64,000 nucleotides of DNA, from the NCBI GenBank assembly GCA_037957365.1, contig JARHVA010000001.1:14462001-14526000 (forward strand). The letters are read 5' to 3'. A model generated the notes under the pieces. The model had not been told where the DNA came from and ran no database searches. It saw only the letters and a list, made by a program, of their open reading frames with translations. Every line of letters starts with the position of its first letter. Positions within the stretch are counted from its first letter, which is position 1. The position numbers and the translations under genes are program-made. Below are positions 24,436 to 39,400 of this stretch, piece after piece. The DNA comes from Torreya grandis. Taxonomy: Eukaryota > Streptophyta > Pinopsida > Cupressales > Taxaceae.

Positions 24436-27400
24436 CTACAATGCATAGAGAAGTGTTAATTCATCTTTTGCTTTCTGTGTATTGCAGCCTGCCAAAACAT
24501 ACTAAATGTTTTCAACAGATGGAAGAAAGTCGTGAGAAAGCACTTGATATAAGCAGTAACTACATATTATTGAAAGATGCACTAACTTCCGGCATGTGTG
24601 CAACACAGCTTCCTTGTAAATCATAATAAGCCACTATTTCTAGAATGCCAAATTGCCACTCAATAAACTGATCAGTTGCATTTTTATAGGAACTAGCCAT
24701 ACACAAGTAAACTACCTGCGAGCTAGCTGTGTTAGATTGTCCTCCATTTCATCTTCCTCGTGGTTGACGTTGACAAGAGGAGCTGCGGGAGCTGATGTTC
24801 TTTCCCAGGTAACAGGAGCCCCTGCAATAATTGCATCATGCTTCCCTAGTACACGATCCAAGTCATCATTCAAACCAAGACCCTGACCAAGAAGCTCCTC
24901 ATCCCTGAATAAAATTGTACACGAAAGTGATCCGGTGTACAAAATGGACTAATAAAATATGTTTTACGGCCTTGTTGAGTATGAAATGTTAAAAAAATTG
25001 AGCTGTTCCTAGCATAATAACTTCCAAATGACATCCTAATCTGTAGACAGTTTTCACTTGGTTGAAAAAAAAACTCTTAACGAAATCATTTCAGAACTAA
25101 AACCAGGACTGTTAAAAAGAATGACAAACAGAAAATATAACATACGAAGTTGTATTCACAAGATGCATCACACGCTGCTTGTAAGTACGGCATTGTTCAA
25201 CAAGATCCATTATCACTTCCTGCTTCACACCCTGCACATTGTATTGATTCCACTGACAAAAGTGAGTCTTGTGCGATAGCTTTCAATACTTCCTATGGTT
25301 ACATATGTGCAAAAACTCTCCCCTGATATTTTAAAATTACACAAAATTAAACATACAGCATATCATTTCATTTTTTCATCTTGTTATAATAGTTTAACAA
25401 AAGCAGGTAAACCAGTGAACGAAACCAAGTTATATGTACAGCTAATTTTGAAAATAAACACAAAAACCATACTTCAACAACAGTGCATAGCAGATTTCCT
25501 GGCTATTTCACTTGATTGTTTCATTATCGAGTGGTGGTTTCATATTTTTGAGATCTCGCTCCTCACTGTTAGGAAGACAATTCTAATTTTGGTTTGAGGA
25601 CATTGTTACCAAGAGAGGGAAAAAAAAAAGGCGTTCTGCAATACCCCATTTTATGACCATAAAAATCAAAAAATAGAAAACTGCCATTAGGTGCAGAAAA
25701 TGGGCCTATAATTGAGTTCCATGGAGTTGTCTTCTCTTTCCATAGATCCTGTAATGTAAGCAAAACAACTTCACAGGGTTTCCCTAGATCATATGATAGA
25801 GATAGTTGAAATTTTTGGGAATTGGACATAAGAAAATTTTGTTTTTCTAATGATTGGTGTCAATAGGTCAATAGTAGTGTCTTTTCTCCACAGTTTACTG
25901 TTCTTGTGAAAAACCATGCCTACTGGATTGCTCACAGCTCAAAGAGTGCTTAGGCAACTGGACACCCTACCCCACTTTATCTTGGTGGCTAAAGCCTTTG
26001 GCCAAACAATGGTTACAGGAGAAAACAAAAGATTCAGGGACTCTATATTAACCCCAAAATATCACTCTCATCAGCACTTCGCTTGCGGTACCAGCCTTGC
26101 TGGAATGTCAGAGATGGATGAAGCTAAAGTTTTTAAGGCTGCACTAAAATGAGAAATTTGCAGGTCAGCTTGTCAATGCTAAACAATCACATGATTTCTT
26201 CTTCAATAACGCAGAAATGAGGCAAGCTTAGATCATCAACAAATTAGGATTTGCAAGAAGAATGCCATTCCATTGTTCAAGGGAAGACTTGTCAAGCAAT
26301 TACAGAATGAACTGATTGACAGAATCCAGAATAAATTGGAGTATTAGAATGGTAAATGGCTTTCGAAAGCTAGGAAGCTTCAGCTTCTCCACTCTATGCT
26401 GCAGGCCCTCCCTATCTACTATATGTAAGTACTCAATTCCTGCTCCAGTCAGGAAACTTACTACAATTCAAAGGAACTTCATGTGGTTGAGGCTGGAAGA
26501 GAAGACCGAGACTCCTCTACTTGCAGCTGGTTTTGCATTTATTGCACCATTTACTAGTCTTAAGGTATGTACTTGTCTGAAGAATGTGTCTTCTATGGCA
26601 CAGAAGATGTCCCCCTTGCCCTTCATCTTTGACTCTTCCTAATGATTTTCATGTAGCAATACACTTCCCCTAATGTCTTGACCTTAGCCATGAATGAATG
26701 GTCATAGGCCGCTGCGATAGTTGAAAACTCTATGCTGCTCTGACTGGAATGAGCCCAATTTTGCATACAAGTCATGGAAGGCATCAGTGTAGGTCTCAAC
26801 TGATTGGTTATGTCCTTGCCGTAATTGTTGCCACTAAATATAGTGGTCATCATAGACACCTTCAAGATAATATTCATCCTTGAAGGCTTGTACGAATTTC
26901 TTCCTAGATTGGATCAGATTCTTCTTCTGTTTGGTCTTTCTCCCACAAAGTATGGACTTGCCACCACTTCTTGACATGATGAAACTTTAAAAAACACAAT
27001 CTTGATATTTTCTTCATCAAAAAAGTCATTCATAGAAAAATATGACTTTAACCGATCTAACCAGTTATCTACTGCATCTACATTGATTTTTCCCTCAAAT
27101 ACAACAACGTTTAAATTTATTTGATACTTAGCGAGGACCCAACTACCAAAATATTTGTTTGATGAGTGAGTCAATGGAACCGCCCATTCAAGAACTTAAG
27201 CGAACTGGTTTAACACAAAAAGTCTTTTGGTCTTGAAGAGCCTTTGCAATTTCATTCTTGATCATTGTGCAGACTTCATCTTGTGCTTCAATGTCTCTAT
27301 CCAAATAAATTTCTTAACACAACACAATAGATAATTTGAGGGATCTCATGGTTTACGCCGAGCTTCAGATACTCTGACCTCGTTCAATGGGACATGTAAG

Positions 27401-30400
27401 ATGGAACAACCTGATATTGATGATCCTAATCCCAGGAAGTCCAGGGGGACAACACTCAGCTGAGGATTTAGATGTGTTATATGCATATGCAAAAGCAATA
27501 TCGAACAAAATTCAGAATAGAAAAAAACAATATAACTTGAACAAAAAGTTTTATTAATGTGTGTTTTGTACATGATATACTCTCAAGGAGATATATGGTT
27601 GTTTATCCTCTACCATCTGAATTTACTGCTATCTAATGCTACAGATATGTATACATATATTACAAAGCCGCGAAGTTTTAAAGAACTAGCATGGAAGTTC
27701 AATTGTTTGAACTTCAAAAGATGACTCTTCAACTTCCGATGATATAAAATCTGAGGAATCTCGTGGTTTTACACTGAGCTTCAAATACTCCAACCACTTT
27801 CAATGGGACATGTACGATGAACCGCTATGATACCAATGATCTAGATCCCAGAAGGTCCAGGGGAACAACACTCAACTGAGGATTTAGATGTATTATATAC
27901 ATATGCAGAAGCAATATTGAACAAGATTCAGAATATAGAAAATAATAGAACTAGAACAAAAAAGTTTTATTTGTGTGTTTTGTACATGGTATACTCTTGA
28001 GGCAATGTATGGTTGTTTATCTTCCACTATCCGACATAACTGCTATCTAATGCTACATATATGTATATATAGATTACAAAGCTGTTTAGGATTAAAGAAC
28101 TATTAGTGAAGTTCAAGCTATTGAATTTCAATTCATGACTCTTCAACTTCTGACGGTTGCATTACTTGACCACCAAATGCACAGTATGCTGACAAAAAAA
28201 TTGCCCTGACATGAGCCCTGTAAGTGCCACCTAACATAGTGCAAAATGTCCACGCAGCTATTGTGGATTTTGGATGTTTTGTGCAGAGACTAACCTATGC
28301 AGTTTGGCTGTAGTTGTTGTGCGGATGGCTGAAGTTGTGTAGAGGTTGTGTGCATCGCATGAATTGGTGCAATGTTGTGCAGAATGCATTGATGTGGTGT
28401 TGCACAGAAATGCACCACGATTGATCATCAAAATCTACACCCCATAGGGGCACTGCCCCTTGACCCCACAAAGGCCCATTGACTTATATTGGAGCTCCGC
28501 CCCATTTCGGGTGAAGGGAGCAATGTTGTCTTTTGAGTTGCACAATGTGTATCCTAGAGCTGTGCAAATGCGCATGGTGCATGACACTGTGGGATGGTGC
28601 TCAAAGTGTGGAGTTGCACAAATTGCCATGGAACTAAAGGTGAGAATGCAAACCAGCAAGGCTGCACTCAAATCAACTAAAACACAGATTCTTGATACCA
28701 TTGAACCAAAGAGGATCTGTGCAGCCTCTAGTGGCCCCAAGGGTTATGCCCTATGGAATGTTTTTTTTCAACAAAGATACCCTTTGTTCCAACCCAAGAT
28801 GCGACATCCACTAGTCACATGATGAGATTGTGGGATGACCTGTGGTTGAGCTCATAAAATCAAGATTATAGAGAACAAATTGATATCGGTTGACGGATGA
28901 AAGAAGAAAGAGCGAATTTATATTAATGTCCACGATGACCAAAAGTAGGCCAATGGGACTCAATTAGTACATTCAATCACAAATTAGTACATTCAGTCAC
29001 AAATTACAATAGAAAACTAGGATAAGAAGACTCTAGGTTGTGAAAAGTAACTAAACACTAACTACTAAAAAAATGTAAACATAACAAGGGTAAACCTAAA
29101 GCAGATATACGCCTAAACCACGAGAACCAAGTATATGTACATATAGCCCCATGAGGGAAGGATCCCTTAATGAAGTATGGGACTGACGAAGATGAAAGCA
29201 GGAGACCAGCGATGTCACATGTCTATCCCTGCTTTGTCCTCTTCACTAGAACTGAGCAGTCCCTTGCTATCCAAGATCAGAACCTGAAGATCAAGGGAGA
29301 GACACAATGATCACGAAAAAATGTGTCGAGGAAAAGACACAGAATCATTGAAGACCAGCATCGTGGAAAAATCGCAGAACACAAGGAAAAAGAGACAGGA
29401 TTGAAGGAACACAAGGAAAACACGACAGAAGTGAAGGGTTTCAACAGATAAACAAAAAGTAAAGGGTTTCTACATAAGTAAAGGGTTTGGAGACGCGAAA
29501 AGAACAGTTCAATGAGGATATGCGAAAAGAACAGTTCAAGGAGGAGATGTGAAAAGAACAGCCATTGCAATATAGCAATCAGAAACACGATGCTATGGCA
29601 CAGCAGAACAACCCTGAGCCTTTCAACAAAACAGTAAAAGAACAACACAGGGATCGTGGGAAGATGCAAACCAGATCTTAGTTTGCTAGGGCACATGATT
29701 TGATGAATAAACTCAAAAGAAGATACGGTGAGCATGTCATAAAAATATTTTAAACACACTTAATGTGAACAGCAAGGGCACAGTGCAACCTGTAACCGTA
29801 TAGAGCTCCCTGTAACACAGGAGTTCAAAACTCCTTGCCATCACAAGGTGATGACCCCCAAACTTAAATATGCTAGCATCTACAGCCGTATATCTGGAAT
29901 TGAAGCCCTAGGCTCAAGCTCCCTCTACTATAAGTCAAGGGGCCCTTGTGGGGTCAAGGGGTAGGGGGTGTAGATTTTGACGATCAATCTTGGCGCATTT
30001 TTGTGCAATGCCATATCAATGCATTCTGCACAACCTGCACAACATCTATAACACAATGCGAACAGCAAGGGCACAGTGCAACCTGTAACAGTTTAGAGCT
30101 CCCTCTAACACAGGGATTCAAAACTCCTTGCCATCACAAGGTGATGACCCCCAAACTTAAATATGCTAGCATCTACAGCCGGATATCTGGAATTGAAGCC
30201 CTAAGTTCGAGTTCCGAGATCCTGTGTTGCTGTTCCAAACACAATTTGCAGGAAAAAGATGGTATTATTGCTGATTTGCAAGCCAGAATCACTAAACTCT
30301 AATGAACCCAAGCCACTCCAAGGGATTCTTCATGACTACAGCAACGTTATGAAGTAGTTTCAAAAATTCAAAAAAAGCAATCCAAGATAATCATTCACCA

Positions 30401-33400
30401 CAAACACCTTAAAAAAGAAACCACAATGCAACAACAATCTATCCAAAACAGGTTGAGGAACAAAATTCATGGGTATAAGTGATTAAGGAGAAGAAAGCAC
30501 CTCTAGTTGTGGAAATGGTTGTCCACCAGAATTTGAAGAAGAAAAGGCATGTCAAACCAAGGCATTCAACTTGCATGTTCGTGGACTCCCTAAACTAGCC
30601 GATCCCTTACAGGCATGTGCGGAATTCATGCGTGAATCTTTGGACTTAAAAGATATCTCCCTCAACAAAGCTTGGACATTGTCAGACAACACCCTTGTTA
30701 TCCAATTCTGAACTGAAGAAGAATGTTTGCGAACTCTTAAAGCAGAAAAAAAACTCTTTTCCTCCCCGTAGAAAATCTATGTAGACATTGATCTCACAAG
30801 ACTCCAGGTAGAGAAGTTTCAAAAAGCTCGTATTCAAATTGCATTTGCCAAAAAGGAGAATAAGTGGGCTATTATTAGAGACTGTAGAATTGTCATTCGT
30901 GATTCTCCCCCTCCTGGGTGGCCACGCCCTAGACCGTCAACATAACGATGATCTTTGGTCTCGGTGGGTGGTGATGGCATCTCTATTGCTTCTTGGAACT
31001 ACAACAGCGCATAATGGTCTTCTCCACGTACCTTCTAAGATGTTATTGCTTCCCGAGATCTCATCTTCCTCACTGAGACCCATGAGAGCCCCGAACAGGC
31101 CCGCCCTCCAATCAAAGAGTATTTGTGGGTTTCGGCCTTTTGCCATGAGACACATATCAAGTGGTGCTCATGGTCCAAGTCATGTGGCTTACCTCATTCA
31201 AGATAGACTCAAGTCTAGAATTGCACTTGTGGCTTCTGATGTACACTCTAAATATATACGACTTCAGATTCAAAGAGATCCATCTTTTTGGGATGTCTTC
31301 ATAATTGTTTGCTACTACCCTCCTTCCCCCCCCCCCCTCCGCCACATGTCCACTTGTTATTCATATTGATGGGAACTCGTACCTTGACCTCTATCTAGAG
31401 ATCTCTCGATACTCCACTACTAGTAATATCATTCTTTTGGACAATTTTAATGTCCACACAAGGAACCTCCATGCACCTATTCATGACCTTGCTCAAGATG
31501 AGTTATGCCTTCATGAGTTAGATCTTGAGGAGTTTGGTTTACAAAGAGATTTTGCTGACAAGAGTGCTCTATGGGAGACAAATCCTCTATTTGGGTGAAT
31601 CTCAAAGCCTCCACATCCTCAATGGGCTTCCTCACTTCTCTAGCTCTAATAGATTCAGTTGTTTCCCCCATGGCAATGGTGTGAGTGTCATGGACTATGT
31701 TCTCACCAACAAATCGATCATTCTTCATATTTGTGGCTTCCTAATTTTGCCTCAACGCCCCCTTGTTGACCATGCCATCTTGGCATTCACCCTCCAACTT
31801 GATGCCCTTGCTCTCTTCTGTGAACTCCAACAACTTGAGGTCAACTTCAATAAAACTAAGATCATAATCTTCCAAATCTCCAAGTGTTCTCTCTCCATAT
31901 TTCAATTTTTCTACAAAGGGGAACTTCTTGAGATCACATCAATCTACACTTATTTGGGGGTCCAATTTTCTAACCCATGCTTTAACATGAAATTTGCCAC
32001 TCAACCACGCCTTTACAAGGGGTATGCCTCTCTTTCTATTTTGGAACATCAATATTTCCAGATCCACTTCCAAGACATCCCTTCCAAGTTACACTTGTTT
32101 GATAACATCATCAAACCTACAGGTTTTGTATGGTTCAGAGGTTTGGGGAGCTAGCCTAGGAGCAATTGCCTAGGCCCGTATTGAGAGGGTCCAAATTCTC
32201 ATGTTGCAGCACATGATCCCTTGCAAGTGGACGGTTTCTCAATGCATCATCCAAGTTGAATTTTCCCCCCAGCCACTACGCCTTAAGACTATAATCAAGG
32301 TTACTTTCTGCATCCACAAACTCAGATCCCTGGGGGACTCAGCTTCTAGTCATGAGAGATATCCCTACTTAGCACTTTGCTCTTTAGAGAGGATCGCTTC
32401 ACTAGTCCCCACAAGATGTCAACATTGTTGGTACTTTGAGACTACGATGTTGCTCCTTTCTATTGGCATTTCTATTGAAAGGCTACCCCCTTTCATGTGT
32501 TCCTTAGATGCCACTCTTGAGCTCCTTCCCACAAAGAACATCATCACTAGGGCTGCCAAAGAGGACATATACATACAATATATTCAAACAACTGGATCTC
32601 CCCCCTTGAGCTGCTCAGCTCCAAGCTTGTTTTCTACACCGAGCATTTCTTACAGTTGGATGGTATTATTCGTCACCCTCACTATCACTAGTGCCATTGG
32701 TCTTATGGATTGAGGTTTCCCATCGGCAAGATGAGAGTTTGTTCTCACCAGTTACAAGCTGAAATAGACCATCACATTCTCCATCAGAACCGGCTATGTC
32801 ATCTTTGCTCCCTCCAGGAGGTGGAGACCGATAACTACTTCATTTTTAGATGTCCCATTTATTATGAGATACAGGGAAGATATCACTACCTCTACAAAGA
32901 CTCGGACAACGCTCTAGCTACTTTCTTCAGATATACAAACCAGCAGTAACTGGCACTTTATCTTCGCAAGGTTGTCACCCTCTAACACAGATTCCTACAA
33001 GAGGAACCTAGAGGCTCTAGAGCTCCCATATTGATCACCTCTTTCTTTTAGCCCATCCAAGTGATTGGTAGCACTAAGCGTCCTTTGGACACATGTACAT
33101 CACACATCAAAACTGATAAATCAGTTCGGCAGCACTTCTCTCAACACATCATTACTACTCGAATCTCCAGCCCTAGTGTCTCTTGGCATCGTGGCTTTGC
33201 TCTACCCTATTGTTGGTAGTAAACAAGGTTAAAAAATTGCAGACTATACTTGATAGACGTGTGCAACTCGCACTATTTTGTCATTTGTATCTCTTTATGT
33301 ATATATTCAACACTTGAAAGCATGTCAAGAGTCTTCAAAATGTGAAGTCTCTCTTTTGTTTGTAATGCTGCTGGAATATGAAACGACAACACCTTGTAAA

Positions 33401-36400
33401 AGCTCTATAATAGCGTTTAGTTGTATTGTAAAAGAGTCCCGATGTGATAGAAATTAATATGAAGTTTTGAAATAGTTTCCACCAAATGTCTTTTATCTTT
33501 GTTATGTGCGTAGTGAATGCTGTTTGCCTAAATTTGTTTAATCGTGTAGAATAATACTAAATGTTTTGTATCTATTAAGACAACGTTCTCATGCATAAAT
33601 ACATCATCCTTAACTAAACAATAGCTTGGTCTGATTTGCGACTATGCGTAATAATTTTGCTCTTACTCTACACAACTATCCTTAAACTAGCATATTCTGA
33701 TGGATTTTCCACGAACCTCCGCTAACAATGGTGCAGTGAGCGTGGAGGGTTAAAATATGTTGCGATGGCTACCAAGACAGAGAGATATAGAGAGATGGCT
33801 AGATGAACAAATTTGCAATTTCACAAGAGAAGAAACAAGAAGAATAGGGAGTTCTACGTAAGAGGATATTCACGATCACATTTACAGCAAAATATATGAG
33901 ATTTTTCGGTGCAAATTCCCTAAAATATTAGTTGTGTTTATCAAGATTGGAATACTATTGTTTTCGGCCAAGGATGACATAATTTCCAGCTTGGACAGAA
34001 AAAAGACTAGAGATTAGACACCAACTGGATTTGTGTGATAGATCACTGGACAAAACTATCATCGACGGATATATTAGAAAATTTGTTGTACAATGATATT
34101 TGGCTTTTGAAACCACGCAAGACCTATTTGTGAGAAGCATCTGAAGAAAATTTATCCAACAACTATCCGCTCTTATCAAGATGTTGGTATTGAAAAAGCC
34201 ATGGTGCTTACCCCTACCAATATGGAGTAGTCACTTCAAACATTATGGAGGTGCGTGTGATATAGGAGTGAATGATGATGCGCTAAGAAAAGGAACTTGA
34301 ACCTGAATCCAATTTATGGAGGACACAAAGAAACAGAATGAAAAGAAAATTCTAAAATTCAAGAAAGAACTACAACAACAAAGAAGGTGAAATAAACATG
34401 ATAACCAAAATGTAATTGCAAATAAGAGTGGAAGTAAAATAGAGATGTAGAAAAGGGGAGCCCAAAGAGGCCACACAATTTACTGAAATTGGAAAATTTG
34501 GAAATTATGCAATGCAAAGAAGGGGCTCGAGAAAGAAGACAGAGATTGGGATATAGAAGACATGGAACAGAGCGTGAAGAAAAAATAAGGTAGAGTAACA
34601 ATAGAGCAATTAGAGAATAGTGGTAGATCACAGTTACACAGAAGGATATTGTTTGGACCAAGGAATGAATATTATCAACAAAATCATAGGATTATCACAG
34701 GTTCAAGGTCACAGACAGAGGAAGTCAAAGACACAAGTCATTCATTTCAAGAGTACGCATCCCCCAAACCCATTTTATCATCAAAAAAAAAAGCCAAGTG
34801 CAAAGACTAGGACATGTGAAAATTGGTTTGATTCATTTATAGATAAATTTGGTAAACTTAGCGCAGAGACTTGAAAAACAATAGACAAGAAGAGATTATA
34901 AGAGGTTGGGTTATATTTTACCAGTTTTAAGACACTAGTAAAGAGTAGTTCATAGAAGCCATCAGTAGCAGTTACAAGTGCACCAATCATGTCTTTGAAC
35001 ACATGAATGTTCTTTGCTTTAACACCATATGATGGGTCTTCTTGCCGTAAGCATTTGTTGTTAACATGTGACATGAAATCGCAGGTTGAAGGAGTGACCA
35101 TTGATGATGTGAAAAAGTGTGAACATCAAGTCCTTAATAGGCCAAGCTCTAGAATTTATATACAAAAAGGATGTTTCTTCCCTAAGAAGTCTTCAACATG
35201 TCAAGGAAAAATTAATCACAAGATTCAAAATGAAGTGTGCTAGCCAGACTATTCAAGATATTAAAGATATTTGACAGAGAAGTGGAGAATCAGTATAGGA
35301 TTACGATCGCAGATTCTCGGATGTAATGAACAAAGTTGACTTCATTTTGGAAGTTAAAGATAAGGCTACCTAGTTTGTAGAGGGAGTGCAATCAAGAATT
35401 AGGTTTGCCATTGTGCATTCACAATTCCTTACTAATGTTGATGCACGAGCAGTTGCGCTTCGAGTAGAACAAATTGAAGATTATGAAAATGCTCCATCAA
35501 TTGGCTCTAAAATTGAGATGAAAATAAATGTTTTTCTGAAAAAAATAGATGACCTTCATGAAAGCAATAAACCCAAGTTGGCCCTGTGGTGTATGAAGTG
35601 CAGCAAAGAAGGGCATCATAAGAATGATTGCCCTAAAATCAAAATAGAATTTCGTGACATATACGGGATAGTAAGACATGCGACATTAAAATATCATCCA
35701 CTACAGCAGTACATACAAAAACCATCACTAAGAACGTCTTCGCAATCACAACACAACATATACATACTACGAAGCAAGGAATTCCAAGCCCTAAAGGAGA
35801 AATGTCTAGCACGGAACAAGGGACCCTTGGATGGATGTCTTTGTCGCCACAGTATCAACCCTAGGGTTTGGCATGATGGTCATCATCTCCACAATATCAG
35901 TACCAATCATCATGGAATATTGTGATTCCTCGAACAACAAATTGAGCTCCATCATCCCGTCAGTGGCAACATGGCATATATGATGCTCAACACAAGGACG
36001 ATAAAATAGAGTGGGATACAGAGGTGGGCTCCATAGTGGATACCAGAGAGGTCACAATAATGATAACCGACAAGCTCATCAACCAATTCAGTGCTTTTTG
36101 TGTGGCAAATATAATCACTTCACACGAAATTGCCCAACTAACCATCAAAGGCAAATGTGTTGCATCTATTGTAGAGTTCCAATACAACACCATACTGAAG
36201 ATTGTCCAGTTTTAAAGTAGAGAAAAAAAAAATGTGTGAAACGTAAACATGATAAATTCGCACCCCAAAGAGAATGCATTCATGCAAGCAATTACAAGGC
36301 AATAGTATGGAGAACAAAGATTGCCTCCTTTAGAAACACCATAGGATCAGATAATTAGAAAGGTTCAACAAGATAAATATCTTGACCTTGCGACGCAAAA

Positions 36401-39400
36401 AGGCTTGATGTACCAAGCAACCCAAGATCTTCAAAACATACAACAAAAGGGTGTGTCGAAAGACGATGCCACCGTAATCGATGCATAGATGTATGGGTAG
36501 ATTGTCCGCATAATGAGGCAAGAGGGAGTAGCGATTGCCTTGACTGACCTTTTCAAACTTTTGAGTACTCTATAGAATGAAGATATATCACAGAATATTA
36601 CAAATCTTTTGCATAACTTGCTAGAATGCACATAGTGAGGTCAGCACCATACTGACAAGGTAGTTTGGTACGTAAAGACTAAGAAGCCCAAGGATGTTGA
36701 TTCTCGCATGGATATTGAGCTCGCAGGATATGAAGTACCAAATACTGTGATTTTGGAAGCAAAGTTAATGTGATTCCCTGGTCTACTTAGGAAGCTATTG
36801 TTCAACTAGACGATGTGAAAATCAAAGTCGTTGAACTAAGCCTACAAGGAGAGTTTGAAGTGATTGACATGAAGATTGATGAAATGCATTACCCTACATT
36901 AATTGACAAGAAGTGGGCCTATGATGGTCATATGACCATTAATATAGTGTGCAATCAGCTGAAAGCACACAAATGGGATAAATTCATCATTATACCCTTG
37001 AATTAAGCATAGCAAAAACCATACATCATACCCAAGGAGCCAGATTCATCGCATGTGTATGGATATAATTGTTGGTTCAAGGTGAGTATAGAATCTAAGC
37101 CTAATGCTTTGCGAGCTACAGAATATAAATTTTTCCATCCAAATACATAGCGTCAACATCAGTTACAATCAATTATATTGTTTACATCCAAACCCGTGAT
37201 CACAAAGTCACCAACTTCGCAAATTCAAATGAACGAATGCAAATCACTTTTTGTGCAATCACCAACTAGGTCAGAAGTAGATTTTGTGTACAGAGCAGGT
37301 GTGACAAACAAGGACTACATGGAGCCAACGAAAGAAAATCTTTTACCTTCGAAGACTACATCTTCAGTAAGTGGTGACTCAAATACTTGCATGTTGAATT
37401 GGTCAAGAGGAGACCATGAGGTACGCCCAATGCACATGGTTTTTGCCACAGAGCGTCAATTGTCTCAATACATTGCAATTGATGATTTGAATCAATTTAT
37501 TCTAAGGCTAGAACATCATGTGCCAAATATAGACTAGAGGGTGAATGCACTAAAAGGATTTGTTGTGACTTGATAGGCAATCCACAGGACAAACCAATTA
37601 ACCTGGGATTATATCTACAAACTGTTGCGCACTCGATTCCAAATACCATCTATTGTCAGTGAGCAATGGCCCTTTTTCCTGGAAGGACAGTGCCCAAAAA
37701 TGCATGTTCATAAGTGCGTGGATGTATGGTCTACGCAGGGTATAGAACCCAAATACTAGGTGCACATATTTAGATGTATTCTAGCAACGCTCCCACAACC
37801 TAGTACATGCACCAAGGTCATACAAGAGACAAAGCATTGGCCGCATGTACAACAAGGTTTCACTCAAACTTTTATTTTTGAGGATGAGAATCCTCTGGTG
37901 TTGAACACTCTGCAGAAGTTGAAAATGTGTCTATGTTATGGGCGAGCAAAAGACCTAAGTATTGTGATAGACTCATCTTCGCAGCTAGATATTTGAATGT
38001 AACTATCCAAAATTACAAGGCAAATAAACAGAAGCAGATTTTCATCAAACCATGCAATAAGATCACAGATGATGAATTGACAAAGTCCACTGATAGCGAT
38101 GAGGACTTAGATTTGTATAGATTTTTTGAACCGGAGCAAGAAGTAGAGGAACCTAAAACCAAAGTCACAAGCCACAATGAAGAACGGGTACAAAATCTTA
38201 ATATCCAAGAGCAAGGACACATAACAGTGCAAGATTCCATTCCAAGTGGTTCCAATAAAATATATCAGGGGCCCTTAAAGAAGTTTGAAGGAAATATTGG
38301 AATAGAACCAACACCAAAGCTTGCAACTTTGGGTGACTACTGGACACAAAATGAGACTTCATAAACATTACAATTACTTCAAGATTATCAAGAACTATTT
38401 CCAACCAAGTTCACAGAAATGCACATGCACATAGAGTTAAAAGAGTGTGCACAGCTTTTTAAAAAAATACCTTACAGGTTAAATCCTGACATGAAGCTGA
38501 AAGTAAAGGTTGAATTGGATCGCATGCAAGACACAAGGATTATATATCCAATAGAGAACGCAGAATGGGTCAATAAAATGGTGGTGCAACATAAGAAGTT
38601 TGGATAAATTAATGTGTGGAACTATCGTGCACTAATGACGCTTGTATAAATGATCATTTTCAAATTCGTTTCACAAATGAAGTCTTGGAGTCAGTCACAA
38701 GACATGAAGTGTACTCTTTCACCAATGGTTTCAATAGGTACCACTGGATTCCAATCGCAGTAGAGAATCAAGCCAAAACAACATTTGCAACAGAGTGGGG
38801 ATCTTTTGCATATAAGGTAATACCATTTGGTTTGAAGAATACTCCAGTTGTGTTCTCTAGGGTGGTGGTCATTGTCTTAAAAGATCTCATCCATGATTTT
38901 CTTGAAGTCTACCTAGATGATTGGACTGTCTTTTCTTTGCTCGAGGAGCACTTGTCTAAGTTGCAGTTTATGTTGGAATCATGTTGAGCTTTACGTATTG
39001 CATTAAATCTCAATAAATGCTTGTTCTTCACACCTTTTAGTGTCCTATTGAGACATGTAGTATGTAGGGATGGGATCTTTGTAGATCAAGCCAAAATCGC
39101 AATAATTGTGGGTATGCCACGTCCCACAAGCTCTACAGAGGTGTGATCATTCTTGAGGCATACAGGGTATTATAGGAAATTCATAAAAGGCTATGTAGCC
39201 ATATCTATCCCAATGGAGAAGTTACTGAGCAAAGATACAACGTTCAAATGGACAAACGAGTGCCAGACAACGTTAGTCGATCTTAAGCAAAAATTAGTCA
39301 CAACACCCATTTTGGTCTTCTCTGATTGGAGAAAACTTTTTCATGTTCATGTGGATGCTTCAAGTACTACGGTAGGAGATATTCTCGCACAACCAAGAAA

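Noticed and set aside
29277..29759. 160-residue minus-strand frame, hydrophobic, membrane-like
   Set aside because: It reads across short DNA repeats and homopolymer-like tracts, starts and ends without context, and has no family resemblance; taken as chance.
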